Origin: Mortierella alpina
Lineage: Eukaryota; Mortierellomycota; Mortierellomycetes; Mortierellales; Mortierellaceae
Length of the DNA stretch: 64,000 nt
Assembly (NCBI GenBank): GCA_029449245.1
Contig: JANATF010000004.1
Location: forward strand, 1,302,001 to 1,366,000
Reading direction: 5' to 3'
In this document: positions 11,467 to 23,300 of the stretch, piece by piece
Position numbering within the stretch: the stretch's first letter is position 1
Layout of the letters: each line of letters starts with the position of its first letter
Position numbers and translations under genes: made by a program
The notes under the pieces: model-generated
Database searches by the model: none
Told to the model about the DNA's origin: nothing
The model's input: the letters and a program-made list of their open reading frames with translations, nothing else

Positions 11467-12545
11467 TCACAATTTGCTCTGAGGACCCTTGTTGGTCCAG
11501 AGAAGAGCACATCCGCCATTGATGACGACTTGTCCACTCTCCTTGGCAACGACCTGGAAGATGATCTTTTCCTGATCTTTGGCATCTGCAGGGACCTTCC
11601 ACATCTTGGTGACGAGAGTGTCGCCTGGGTAGACGGGTGCTGTGAAACGACCCGTAATGGACTTGAGACTCTCAGGGTTGGATGCTCCAAAGGTCTTAAC
11701 AACGGCGTGGGCGGCGTGGCCATAAGTACAGAGTCCGTGCAAGATGGGCTTCTTGAATCCAACGTGAGGTGCGATTTTGGGGTCAATGTGGAGGGGGTTG
11801 TAATCGCTGTTAACAATATCAGAGAGAAAGAAAAAGAAAAAGAAAAAAAAGAGTTGGCAAATCGTCAGCGATGTTATTAAAATACACACGTTTCCAGGAA
11901 CTCCCAGTGCAGGAGCCTTCTTTGTTCTTTTGCTTACCCAGAAAGACGGTAGAGGATGGCGAGGTCATTGTTGGTCTTGTCCTCAGAAATAGCATCAGGT
12001 GCCTTGTCCTTGGGAGGCTCATAGGACTCTTGCTTGGGGCCCTTGGGACCACCCCAACCTCCGTATCCCCTGACGAATACAGAGCCCTTCATGGAGGAAT
12101 ATGGCTTGGAAGGGTCTTTGGGGTCAACCATCTTGGTGGTGTTCTCAATGATCATGCCCTTGCCCTTGTCGTACACTCCTGTGACCGTGGTGTGAAGTTC
12201 AAACTCTCCTCCGAGAGGCAACGGACGATGGACCTCCAGGGACTGATCGCCGTGAACGAGTCTGTTGGGATCGAACTTTGGAATGCCGGGGACGTTGCCG
12301 CCCGAGCCACTGTATTCGGAGACGCCATGGTTATCGCGCTTGAGGCCAAGGACGAGAGGGTAGGTGGGGAAGGCGGCGAAGCCGGGCTCCTTCTCGTAAA
12401 GATACTTGAGCTCGTCTTGTTTGATACCGATGGAGATGGCATAGAGCATCAAGTCGCGCGAGGTGTAGACCACCTTCTGAGGCGGCTGCTTGAACCCGAC
12501 GGCCTTGGACACGTCGACTTGAGGGGGTGCTTTGGCAGCAGACAT
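11467..12545 (-). CDS. Peroxisomal (3R)-enoyl-CoA hydratase (hydratase 2), stand-alone
   Basis: Two exons: 11938-12545 and 11467-11806, 315 residues. Splicing rebuilds the diagnostic hydratase-2 motif YRLSGDYNPLHID exactly across the junction, with the catalytic Asp and His, which fixes the intron. An N-terminal degenerate hot-dog fold (residues about 1-190) and a catalytic C-terminal MaoC-like hot dog fit the hydratase half of multifunctional enzyme type 2 (Fox2/HSD17B4). The protein ends in ...QSKL, a type 1 peroxisomal targeting signal. Reaction: hydration of trans-2-enoyl-CoA to (3R)-hydroxyacyl-CoA in peroxisomal beta-oxidation. No (3R)-hydroxyacyl-CoA dehydrogenase domain is fused, unlike canonical fungal Fox2. 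A separate MFE-2 may exist elsewhere in the genome. Confidence 0.92.
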
Positions 12546-13385
12546 TGAGGAGAGTTCGAATGTGGAGTGTGGAGAAGGAAATTGGGAGATGGAATGAGTG
12601 AGAGACGAGGAATGAAGCAGAGAGAATGGAGCAAAGAAGGCGGTGTGCGACGAAATAAATAACCGCGCTCTCACGCACACGTCCCGGCGGGCCATTTTGC
12701 CGACCGAGCGATCGTTCCCCTGTGTGGGTGGGAGTTGGCTCCAGCGTGCTTGTGCTTGTGGAGGCGAGAAACTTAGACGATCTCGCACTTGATTCGCCGC
12801 CGTCAAATTTCTCGATCGACTCGACACCCAAGGAAAGGACGCGCTTCGAACGAGACAATGCAGGTCCGGCTGGCCATAGCATATCACCCTGTGCGTCAGT
12901 GAGCGGCCTGGCTCTATACGAGGTAGCCCACCTTCTGCTTCCTCGTCTCTGGTAGATTCAGCACACCCTCTCTTTCATGATTAGAGCACTGAGAGTTATC
13001 TACGAGCCCTCTCGCCTTGAAATTCAGTGGCAGCGACCTTCTCTTCATCCTACCATTCTCACCAAGCGCGTCTTGATATGACTGGTCTTTTGATGTTTGA
13101 ACAACTGGCCTATACGTTAAGTAAGGGTTTCATGATCAAGGGCTGCTCCAGTGTAGTCATCTCCTGATTGCTTTATGCCAATCCTCACTCGTAGCTTCAC
13201 ACTTCGAGATCACTCAACCATTCCTTTGATGGATAACCTTTCAAAAATCAAAAGAAGCGTCATGAAGGATAGAGTGTTTGGCGATGTCAAGGACAGTTTT
13301 ATCCAGCTTGGCTTGAGCAAAAAGCATCCAAAGTTGTGAAGTCAACGACGAGCGATGAAAAAATAAGCATTTGAGTAAAAGATTT
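12546..13385. other. Promoter side of hydratase gene, no further gene seen
   Basis: 5' UTR and promoter of the minus-strand hydratase gene, then featureless sequence up to the tRNA gene. Frames in this interval are short and unsupported. Confidence 0.5.
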
Positions 13386-13457
13386 GCCCCAACTCGGAGT
13401 TGAACCGAGGACCTTCCCATTACGAGTGGGACGCTATAACCACTAAGCCATTGGGGC
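13386..13457 (-). tRNA. tRNA-Thr (anticodon CGU)
   Basis: Read on the minus strand: acceptor stem GCCCCAA pairs perfectly with TTGGGGC. D arm, anticodon stem TCCCA/TGGGA with loop CTCGTAA (anticodon CGT, reading ACG), 5-nt variable loop, and T arm CTCGG-TTCAACT-CCGAG complete a 72-nt cloverleaf. No intron, and no encoded CCA, as expected for a nuclear tRNA. Confidence 0.95.
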
Positions 13458-13628
13458 CACCACAGGATTTCTCGAATTCCTATTGGCGGACGGTCAATCC
13501 CGTCCAGAGCCCAAGTAACCTGTGAGCAATCGCCATCCAGCAGACCATTAACCTTATTTCCTACACTTACGTCACCCTTATTTCCCTCACATATATCCTT
13601 ATTTCCAATACACTTATTTCCCACGCAT

Positions 13629-13845
13629 GCCTATCCCCCAACGCATTGGCAATAGTCGCGCGGGCCTGAGGGGTTGGAACCCAGGGAACGTGACTTGTCT
13701 TATGATGACTAGGACTCGATCCAAGGAGGATGGAATGGATGGTAGATCTTTGCCAGGTAGTTCTTAAGATTCGTAGCGTCATTCGACTTGAGAGGCATAT
13801 TGTTATAAAAAAAAAAAAAAAAAAAAAGCCTATCCCCCAACGCAT
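13629..13845 (+). mobile_element. SINE-like poly(A) retro-insertion flanked by an 18-bp target-site duplication
   Basis: The 18-mer GCCTATCCCCCAACGCAT occurs at 13629-13646 and again, perfectly, at 13828-13845. Between the copies lie 181 bp that end in 21 consecutive A (13807-13827). Long direct repeats with a poly(A) tail against the downstream copy are the signature of target-primed reverse transcription. The insert starts TGGCAATAGTCG (RNA polymerase III A-box-like) and contains GGACTCGATCC (B-box-like) about 65 bp later, so a tRNA-derived SINE is plausible. No coding capacity. Confidence 0.75.
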
Positions 13846-13944
13846 GCCTCTGCTTCCAAGGTGAAAAAAAATGCAATATCGCCCAGAGTCCGAGAAGAAA
13901 GAGAAGGGACTTCTCAACCATTATGTTTTGTTTTTTTATCACGA

Positions 13945-15153
13945 CTAATTGAGGTCAAGGCCAAACTCTGGAGGCTCATCTGGCTCCTGTTCCGGCGGTT
14001 GCTGATGTTGCTGCTGCTCTTGCCGTTTCCTTTCCTCCTCCTGCTTGATTCTCTCGTACGAATTATACCTGTCATCGTCCGAGCTGGATCCAGAGTCATC
14101 CTCGTCATTGTCTACCATCTGCTGTGGCAGTAATGTTCCGTTGCCCAGCAGGTGAATATTGTTGTTGTTGCTATTGTTGTTGGCCAAAACTCCACCAACT
14201 CCAGTGCCTTCTCCAGGGTTGATATGAAGTGCATTCACGGCCATGGAAGCAGCGGCAGCAGTACCAGCAGCAGCGTCGGATCCGATAGCACCGCCCTGGG
14301 GTGGACCCGTGGTTCCGGGCATATGTCCACCATCCAAGGATACGAGCGCAGCAGCGGGGATATGTTGCTGATTCAGAATGCCGGCGCGCATGTTGACCTC
14401 TCGAGGATAAGGCGGTTCAAAGGTCTGGTTGGGGTCGGATGGATTGAAGTTGGGTGGAGCCGAGGTATAATTGCTGAGTCGATTTGCATAAGCGACGATC
14501 TCTCCTACCGATACCTCCGCTGCGAAAAAAATAAAATAATGAAGGAATGAGGAGCCATGACAAAAAGAAGGCGGGCCTTGATAGAGGCCATCATAAACTG
14601 AGTGTTATGCTCCTGTTTTGTTTTGCTCTTACCAGAACGCGCCTCAGCAGAGGCCGCCCGTTTCTCTTCCAGGTTCTCCAGATTGGATTCCAGCACTTGT
14701 TTAGCCTCTCGCAAGGTCTGGATCACGGTCATAATCGCCTTGTTTTGCTCATCAATCTCCTGCCGTACCTGCCGGATCTTGCGCTGCTGTATCTGGTGTG
14801 CTTCGACTAGAATATACAATAGCAGTGGAAGAGAAATGATTAACGCTTTCTCTCCCGAGGGGGGGTTTTTTTTCAAGATCATCCGTTAAAACAGAAAGGA
14901 AAGAAGCGGTGAATGCATCCTTACTTTTCTCTACAGCACCCATGAGTGTCGAGTCCAGCTGCACAATCTGCTTCATGATATCATTCGGCACTGAGGATGT
15001 GCCTTTTCCGTCGGCCAGGGCATCCAGAGATGTGAACAAGTTCTGGGTAAGGCGCGAGTACTCTGTGATTTGGGTGCGGACGAGTTGTCTCAATGAATGC
15101 TGAGATGTGGCCGTGGCTGTTGTTGACGCGATGCTGTGTTGTGCCTGTGCCAT
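13945..15153 (-). CDS. MED4: Mediator complex subunit 4
   Basis: Three exons: 14925-15153, 14633-14806 and 13945-14519, 325 residues, all phase 1 junctions. The N-terminal helical region LRQLVRTQITEYSRLTQNLF is followed by a coiled coil (about residues 77-135, QQRKIRQVRQEIDEQNKA...). Next comes the Med4 signature VGEIVAYANRLSNYTSAPPN and then PPYPREVNMRAGILN, which match the 'EIIKYAHRIS...PYPTDLEMRSG' block of animal Med4. The tail is Asn/Gln- and acid-rich with a DDDSGSSSDDD run. Role: middle-module subunit of Mediator, linking transcription factors to RNA polymerase II in the nucleus. Some junction codons depend on exact acceptor choice, but the frame closes throughout. Confidence 0.9.
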
Positions 15154-15633
15154 TTGCTTGTCTGCCTCGTGTTGGGTTCACAGTCTCTGAGAGGTGTCTT
15201 GTTGTAGTCCTGTTTTATCCTTGCCTTTGTCCTGCTGGTAGTAGGTGCAGTTGATGCAGATGTGCTCGCGAGTGTTTTAGAAACAAAGGGAATGAAAATC
15301 ATTTTTGGTGGCCACGCAAATTTTATCCAGGAATGGACAGCCCACTGTACCCTGGCAACTCTGCAGTCCACATACCACCCAGCGAAGGTGAAGGGCGATC
15401 GTTCAGTCAAGGGATTGGATTCATACAAAAACTAGGCGTTCTTTTATAAAGATACATATTCTATGGGCAAAACAAAATGCAAAATGCAAAGCGATGAAAG
15501 AGAGGGAGAGAGAGAAACGCAGCAAGAGTGGGGGTGGGGGGGTATGTCTAAGAAATCTACAATAGCAATCATGGTCTTGATAAAACCTCAGACTGTTTGG
15601 GGGAACAAAAGGTGCGCGCGTGCGTGCGCGTAT
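15154..15633. other. Spacer between MED4 promoter and eEF3 3' end
   Basis: Promoter of the minus-strand MED4 gene and 3' UTR of the minus-strand eEF3 gene. A short GC alternation (GCGCGCGTGCGTGCGCG) sits at about 15613-15630, just after the eEF3 stop codon. No gene seen. Confidence 0.5.
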
Positions 15634-18600
15634 TTAGAAGTCCTCCTCAGAGTCAGAGACCTCCTCGCCACGCTTCTTGGCAGCAGCACGACGCTTCTGC
15701 TTCTCCTTGATCTCCTTGCGGGACAACTTGCGGGTAGACTTGACCTTCTCGACGTTACCGAAGGCATCGACCTTAACCTCCTCCTCCTTCATGACAATCT
15801 TCTCCAAGTTCTTCTGAGTGTAGTTGTTGCCGCTGACAACGAGCTGACCAGCATTGACAGACCACTTCTCAACAGTGACGGTGTCAGTGAACTCGCGGTT
15901 GTGGGAAATAATGACAACTCCACCACCAAAGTCCTTGATGGCCAAGGACAAAGCTCCGAGAGAGTCACGATCCAAGTAGTTGGTGGGCTCGTCCAGAACC
16001 AACAAGTGAGGGTTGAGCCACATGGCGGCGGCAAGGACGACCTTGACCTTCTGACCACCGGAAAGACCGCGGATACGGCTGTGGGAGGCGAACTCGGCAT
16101 CGAGACCGAGATCACCCAAGTGCTTCTCGACCTCAACAGCGGTCAAGGAGCGGGTCCAGGCACCAGCCTTGGCAGCCTCCTTGTCATCAAAGGCCTGGAG
16201 GACCTTCTCGAAACCCCACTCCTCGAGCTTCTCACGAGCAATCCAGGCGTTGTCCTCGTAGGAGCGGCCAACGAACTGAACCTCGTACTCGAAAGAGCGC
16301 TTGGCCTTGCGACGTCCATAGAGATCCTCGATCTGGACCTTCTCGATCTTCTCGTTGATCTCCCACTGGATGAACTTCTTCATCTGGGCTTCCTCCTCGG
16401 GCGAGATCTGGCGAGTGGCCTTGTTGACCATCTCGCGATCCTCACCGTACTGGTAACGCCAGCGGATGTACTCGTTGGGGGTCTTGTCCAAGTGCTGCTC
16501 GACGTGATGGAAGGCGTGCTGGGCGACGTAGGCGACACGAACGTTGGGGTGCTTGGTGACAACACCGTCGGTGGGGACGGTCTCACCGGTCAAGACCTTG
16601 ATGAGGGTCGACTTACCGGCACCGTTAGGTCCGATGACGGCAACGCGGGAGTTGAGGGAGACCTGGCACGACATGTTCATGATGGTCAACTTGGTGGAAC
16701 CGGGGTAGGCAAAGTCAATGTTCTGGAGCTTGACAAGGGCCTTATCCTTGGATTTGACACCATCCAAGAAACCGGGCTCGGGGAGCTTGAAGGCAATGGG
16801 CGAGGCCGACAACTCGTAGTAGGACTTGCCCTGGGGGTACTGCTCAACGAACTTGGACAAGTTACCCTTGTACTTCTTGAGCTTGCGGGTCTCGTAGTGG
16901 ATAATACCCGTGCAGACAGCGTCGAGGAATCCAGAGTCGTGGGAAACGATCATGGAGGTGACGTTGGTCAAGGAGTTGAGGTAGTTCTGCAACCAGGCGA
17001 CGTTGGCAACATCCAAATGGTTGGTGGGCTCGTCCAAAAGCAAGATATCGGCGTTCATCAACATGGCACGGGCCAACTCGAGCTTCATCTTCCAACCACC
17101 GGAAAGGGAACCGACGGCCTGCTCCTGCTTCTCCTTGTCGAATCCAACGGACTCGAGCATCTCAATGACGGCCTTCTGGTCGAGGTTCTTGAGCTTCTCA
17201 TCGTTGAAGATGAAGGTCAAGACGGGGAGATCAGCATCCTCAGCCTGGAGGTTGTGCTCGACAAAGACGGTACGGAGCTCATCGGGCGAGGGGAAGCCCT
17301 CGAGCTGACCATCAGCAATGGCACGCATGAGGGTCGACTTTCCGACACCGTTGGGTCCGCAAAGACCGTAACGCTGACCACGGCGGAGGTTGAGGCGGGT
17401 CTTGTTCAACAGAATCATACCACCATAAGCGAGCGAGAACTCGCAGTCGCAAAGGAGCTCACCCTCCTCAACATCCTCAACAGCGGCGTTGGAGAGAGCA
17501 TTCTTGGCATCAAAGTCGACGTAGAAGGCATTGACCTCCTCGGCAAAAGTAGCAATCTCGGCTTCGGAACCGATAACGGCAAGGTAAGGAGCAATGGAGG
17601 CGACCCAAGCATCCTTCTCAAAGTTGCGAGAAGCAATCAACTCAGCGCAGAGGGTGGAGATGTAGGCGAGAACAGCCGAGGAGAAAGCGTCCTCCTTGAC
17701 GAAAGTGGCCTTGGTCTTGAGGACCTCGAGGACCTCAGCGGCAGAGATGGAGTATGCAACAATGACGACCTGGTCCTTGGAACCGGGCTCACCACCACCA
17801 ACACGGACCAAAGTGGAGCGGGCACGCTCGGCAACACCACGGAGCTCGGGCGAGGCACCAATCTCAATCATGCGGTCCAAACCGGGCAAGAGCTTGGGCA
17901 AGAACTGCTGGGCGTGAGCGGGGTTCTCAACGAGCTTGCACATGTTGTCGATAATGACAGCAGTCTGACGCTGGATGGAGGGGGTACGCTCAGCAAGACC
18001 ACGGACCAACAAGGGGCACATGATGGCGAGAGTGGGCTCCTCGACAGTGGTGACGAAGGTGGTGGCAGCAAGCTGGTGAATGCAGTCGGCAGCCTCCTCG
18101 GGGCGGTTGATACATCCGACCAAGTAGGGGATGGAGGAGATCAGATCAGGGTTACCGACAACGTTGAAGCAGTCGGTGATGGTCTTGGTGGCCTGGTCAC
18201 GGACCTCGGGCTTGGAGTCCCACATGGTCTCGCTGACAATAGGGATGATATCCGAGAGAGCAGCAGAGATTTGCTACAGGTATAAAGAGATTTGTTTTGT
18301 CCGTTAGATCAGAATGCTATTGCTTTCCTGCAAGCACTAGAGAGTCCAGTTTTCCGTATTGTGTTTGGTTGTTGTCTTACCTGGGGGGCAGAGAAGGTCA
18401 AGCCAGAGAGGATATCCAAAGCACCGATCTTGGAGTGCCTAAGAAACAGATCGATCCCAGCGCAGTTGGCGTTAGCTCAGGAACACAAAGATAAAAATAA
18501 AAAGTCCGCAGACCCCTGCAGGCGCAGAGAGCGAGGAAAAAAAAATAAACAAAAAACAAAAAGCTTACCACTTGGATTCCCTGATGGCGTGGAAGATGAC

Positions 18601-18966
18601 AGGCAACAACAGGCGGACGGCATATCTGGTGGGGAGAGCCATGACGGCCTTGGAGGCAACCTCGGCAGCCTGACGGACAACAACCATCTTGTCGGAGTAG
18701 AGCTCAAAGACCTTGGGCATCTGGGGGATCAGGAAGGGCTCGCCAGCCTGGCCAAAGGCGTTGGCCAAGGAGGCAAGGGCAAGGAGGGCGCCCTCGCGGT
18801 GGGGAACGGACTTCTTGTTCTCGAGGAGGGGCGAGAGGCTGTCGATGATGGCGACGGACTTGACAAGACCTTCGGACTTGGCGAAGGCAGCAAGGGCGTC
18901 GGCAGCAACCTGGCGCTGCTCGGTGGCGTCGGCCTTGACGATGGCATCAATAAGAGGGGCCGACAT
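15634..18966 (-). CDS. TEF3: Translation elongation factor 3 (ABC-F ATPase)
   Basis: Three exons: 18569-18966, 18381-18438 (58 nt) and 15634-18273, 1031 residues, close to the ~1044 of yeast eEF3. N-terminal HEAT repeats occupy about residues 1-310. Two ABC domains follow: Walker A GPNGVGKST near residue 456 and GPNGAGKST near 699, with signature motifs LSGGWKMKLELARAM and LSGGQKVKV and Walker B LLLDEPTNHLD and LVLDEPTNYLD. The chromodomain-like insertion in ABC2 is present (WRYQYGEDREMVNKATRQ onward, about 750-840). The C-terminus is the basic/acidic tail KEKQKRRAAAKKRGEEVSDS. Role: fungal-type ribosome-bound ATPase needed for E-site tRNA release during elongation in the cytosol. Codon choice is strongly biased (C/G-ending), fitting very high expression. 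Confidence 0.97.
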
Positions 18967-20349
18967 GCTGGCTATATGTGTAGGGTGGAGTGGGATGGAG
19001 GCGGAGAGAGGGGAGAGAACGAGCGGTGGTCTGGCTAGAGCGTGGTGGGGATGGTGGATGCAAGTGGATGAAGGGCGAGGGAGTGATGCCACCAGAGTTG
19101 GATGCCGGATGAAAGGGGGGGTGAGAGGGAAAGAACGCAAATGGCCCTGGAGGGACCGCCCTTTTTATAAGCTCTTCAGTGCAGTAGGACAAAAAATTTT
19201 TTTCTTTGTTCCTGAAGACAGTTGCGTCAGTGGCTTTTCTATTTGTTATGTCTCGCGGCCCTGGGCCAATCCGCAGGCTGCAAGCCCACAGGCCGACATA
19301 CAAAGGTCAAAACGAACGAACAGCAAAGCGGCCACGCGCACCAACGAACGGGATCAAAGCGCAAAAAAAGTTTTTTTTTCTTTTTTCAAAAAATACCTCT
19401 TCTCGCTCCCCTGTTCCCTGTAAAGATAAAAATAGGTTCTATTGGATTGCATGCCCTCCTCCATTCGCCTGCTCCTGTTTCTCTTTTTTTTTTTTTTTTT
19501 TTTTTTTGTTTGTTTCTTCATCATTGACAATGTTGCTGTATCAGGCCACGTTTTCTTCTCCCGTCTCATTGGGTCTCGCCACTAGTGCCCATTCGTTGTT
19601 TTGTTCTCGATCCCTATCTCTGTCCCGCTCCATTCCTCCGGGTCTCTTTCGTTACCCTATCTCGTTTGCGATGACGCTGGTACTCATCGAGTAAGGGGGA
19701 ATGTTAGCGTATTGGCCTCGTCTGTTTGCATAGTCGATGCAAGTCAACAATTGAACAATTGGGAGCAACACGCCGTTAGTCTTACAATGTTTTGGCCCTC
19801 GGAAACGCACATCTTTCGATATCACGTTCAGGCCTCTCAACAGACTTGCGATCAGACCAGATCACATCCGGTGGTCGTGCGCTGATGCTGGTCCTGATTG
19901 CGTCAAGTTCCGGTGAGACCACCTGCCTATCCAGCTGTATGGTTCAAACCCGACCGGAGATCCAAGACTGAACATACAAAAGTGAAGATCGGCCAACCGT
20001 GCTTGCACGATGACCCAATCGCAATCTCAATCAGTCTCAGATTCCTTTCCTTCCCCAGAATGGCCCCTGCTCACTCGGGTCGAGGCAGCTGTGCTCGACA
20101 CCAACGGACTGACAAAAAACGCAGTCGAAAGTATAACTTTATTATATTCAGCATTCGGGGGTGTGCTTGGGTACAAGAAGGCTCATGCGGGAGAAACCTC
20201 TTCGGGAAGTGAAAAAAAAGGAACCAAATAGAAAAATGAAAGAGTTTACATGATACGTACAAAAATTGTAGAGTTAAGTTGACACAAAAAAGAGAATAGA
20301 GGTCCCTTTTTTTTTCTCTTTGCCTCGTCCTGCGACACTCGGTTTCGTC
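18967..20349. other. Intergenic between eEF3 promoter and myosin V 3' end
   Basis: The right flank of eEF3 is its promoter. A poly-T run (about 24 T, near 19484-19507) lies in the middle. A 73-codon plus-strand frame from 20010 to 20231 (MTQSQSQSVSDSF...) has plausible composition but no recognisable domain or splice partner, and I do not annotate it. The remainder shows nothing I can name. Confidence 0.4.
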
Positions 20350-23300
20350 TTAGACCACCACCAAGTGCATCAACGACTTGAGTCGACCCAAGTTGACAAG
20401 CCAGGCTGGAAGATATCGCTCGCCCTCCAGATCCACATCGCGAATCTCGGGTGTCTCGAACGATCCTGCATCCTCGAGCGAAATGGCATCCAGCATGAGG
20501 ACATCATTCTTCTCGTTGGCGGCCACGCGCATGGCAATCGCCTTGATCAGATCCGGGCTCACTGGGACCTCATAATCGGCAATCATGTAGTTCTGGACCA
20601 GCTTCTGCACCTGCGTATTCGTCAACATCCAGCAGACATCGTAAATAATCTCAATGTCGTTGTGTGAAGCCTTCTTGAGCTGCAGCAGCTTGGTAGCCTG
20701 CATGAGGTGCTCCAGCTGGAGGGTGCCTTCGGGAAGATCATGCCCCTTGCACCATTCCTCGATGCGGGTAATGTTGTACTGAATCTGCATCGCTCGCTTC
20801 CATGTGCAAAAGTTGCGTCGCATCAGCAGATCGTTGAAGCCAGTGACACCGACCATCTTCAACAGCTCCGTCATCACCTGGCTAACGACAGTGTGCTCGA
20901 CATAGTAGCAGCTCATCGCCTTCCAGATCTTGTTGAACAGCATCAAGAGGTCGTCCATGCTGAATGTTGGGCCTGATCCAATCAGCTTGTTGAAGAACCG
21001 TCCAGAGTCATTGGTGATGAACCCTGGCAAGGCTTGGCTCTCGATAATGGCAGGAATGATCATCTTGTTGAGCTGCTTCTTGAGCGACTTCATCCAAACG
21101 TGGAAGATGTTGTACTCCAAGCACTCGAGCTCATACTTGACCGTCGACACCAATTGCTCATACTCGTTCCAGAGAGGGTCGTTGCCGCGTGCCTGGTACT
21201 CTTCGCGTGTGATCTCCTGTTCGCTGATGCAGATCAAGGACAGCAGCTCGTGGACATTAGAAAGCCAGTATGCACAGGGAATGATGGTTTCATCTCCAGA
21301 GATAGTCATCGACTGCTGTTGGATCGCCTGCATCACGTTGATCATAAGGCGCTCGGACTCCTTGACGAATCCATACTTCCACATCTGCGTCGTCAGTAGA
21401 CCAATCATGTGTGCCGGGAACATGACCTCCTTGGCTTCAGGCAAGTTCGAGAGACTAGGGGATGGGATCTTCATGTTCTTGATGAGTCCGTTCAAAACCT
21501 CATCCTGCAGACCCTCCTCATCCTCGAGGATGCGCATAATCTCGACTTCAGGCTGCTCAATCAAGCTGTGGATGCTTGGGCGAGCACGGGCCACGCGACG
21601 GGACCAATCGTCGCTCGACATAGTCTTGGCGCTGCGCATGTGGTTGTCCAGGTTGTCAAAGACACTGTTGTTCAGTTTCTGGGGCTTGAAGATATGTCCA
21701 TTCTCGAGCGCAGCAATGTCTGGTGTACTGTTGCTTCGGTTTCGGAGTGCGGCCTTGGGCGCTGCAGCCCTCACTCCATTGACATGGGGTACTGGCACAG
21801 ATGGGGGTAGCGCAGTCATAGTCTTGTGCGGTGCTGCCGCTGTCTCTTTGTTGAGCGAGTAGTGGGTTTCGAACTTGTCAGCATTGTGGCTGTGGATCGA
21901 TCCAACGCTGTGTGTAGGAGGCAACGTGGCCGTGGTGCCTGTTGGAGGCGAAGACCTGGAGGCGACAGGGAAGCTTAGAGTATCGCGTCCTGTAGCCTTC
22001 ATAAGCTGGGCCAGCTGATCCTTCACGTACTGGTTCTCGCGCCTGAGACCAATCACCGTTTCCGAGTCCTCGGGCTTGACCTTGGCCTGGGCAGCGAGCT
22101 TGTTGATCTCCTCTTTGGTCTTGGCAAGCGACTCTGTGAGTTTTGAGATCTCCTGATCCAAGGTCCTGACCTTCTCGATCGAATCGTTATATTTCGACTG
22201 CAACTCGACATTCGCCGCCTTCAAAGTCTCGAACTCGGCCTTTGGCACAGTCGGGTTCTCGGCAGCAAGGGCAATCTCCTTCGACTTGGATTGTTGTGAT
22301 AATTCGTATCGTTCTTTCCACAATCGGACTTGACTTTCGAGGCTCGCCACCTGCGAGTCGAAAGATTTGTTCTGCTGAAGCGCCAAGTCCAGAGCTCGCG
22401 TCAGCTCCACCACTTTTCCCTCGAGGCGATACGAAACTTCTTTGAGATGGTTGACTGAGCGGGCTTCGGTCTTGAGGGTCGCAAGCTCCTTGCGGGCCTT
22501 GTTGCGGCGGATGCAGGCTTGAGCAAGAATAATAGCCTTGAGCTCCTTCTGGTACTGGCGTCGTGCTTGGATTCCGCGCCAAATCTGCTGGATCTTGGTG
22601 GCACCGTTGCTGTGGCGCAAGTCCTTGAAAGCAACGCGAGCCAGCTTGGCGCGTGCCACACACTGGACACGAAGGACGTGGTTGCGGGTCTCAACATACT
22701 TCTTGCGCTGAATGTAGCCACGCATGAATGTCTGAAGCAACATTGCTGAGCGTTCCTCGCGAATAGCACGGGCAGCCTTCTCTGCCTTGAGCTTGCGGGC
22801 AAAGCACTGGAGCTTGATGGCTGCACGGCGGACGGTGTGGTAACGTTTCTGGCAGATGAAGCGGCGCATGTTCTTCTGGATCAGTGTCGCGTAAGAATTC
22901 AACTTGTCCGTCCGCAGCTTTTCCATGAAAGCAAGAAGCCCAGCTCGGAAGAATATCTTTGTCAAACCGACTTGATACTTATCAGCCTCCTTGATCGACT
23001 CCTCCAAAATGGCGGAGCACATCTTTTGGATGTCAGAGCCCCAATGCTCCGATTTGACCAGCATGTAGTATCGCTCCACGAATTCCGGGAAGGACCATCG
23101 CGAAGGATATCCGGCACAACTGATACGGATCGTCTCCAACACACCGCAAGCACGCAACTGGCCGAGAACCATGGGTGCATCGAAGGCCCAAGGCTGCTTA
23201 GCCTCATTTGGCTTGAGACAGCGGATATAGTGGACGTTGGTTGAGTTGATGGTGTCCATGAGCTGAATCAAGGAGCCCTTGAAGATCGAACCCAGCGTGG

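Noticed and set aside
15463-18285. A 940-codon plus-strand open frame antisense to eEF3
   Set aside because: It lies opposite a highly expressed gene with extreme C/G-ending codon bias, which removes stop codons in the antisense frame. The translation is a repetitive Leu/Val/Gly/Asp pattern with no domain, and eEF3 explains the sequence fully.
20010-20231. 73-codon plus-strand frame starting MTQSQSQSVSDSF
   Set aside because: Composition is acceptable but there is no recognisable domain, no supporting splice structure and no context. It remains only a possibility.
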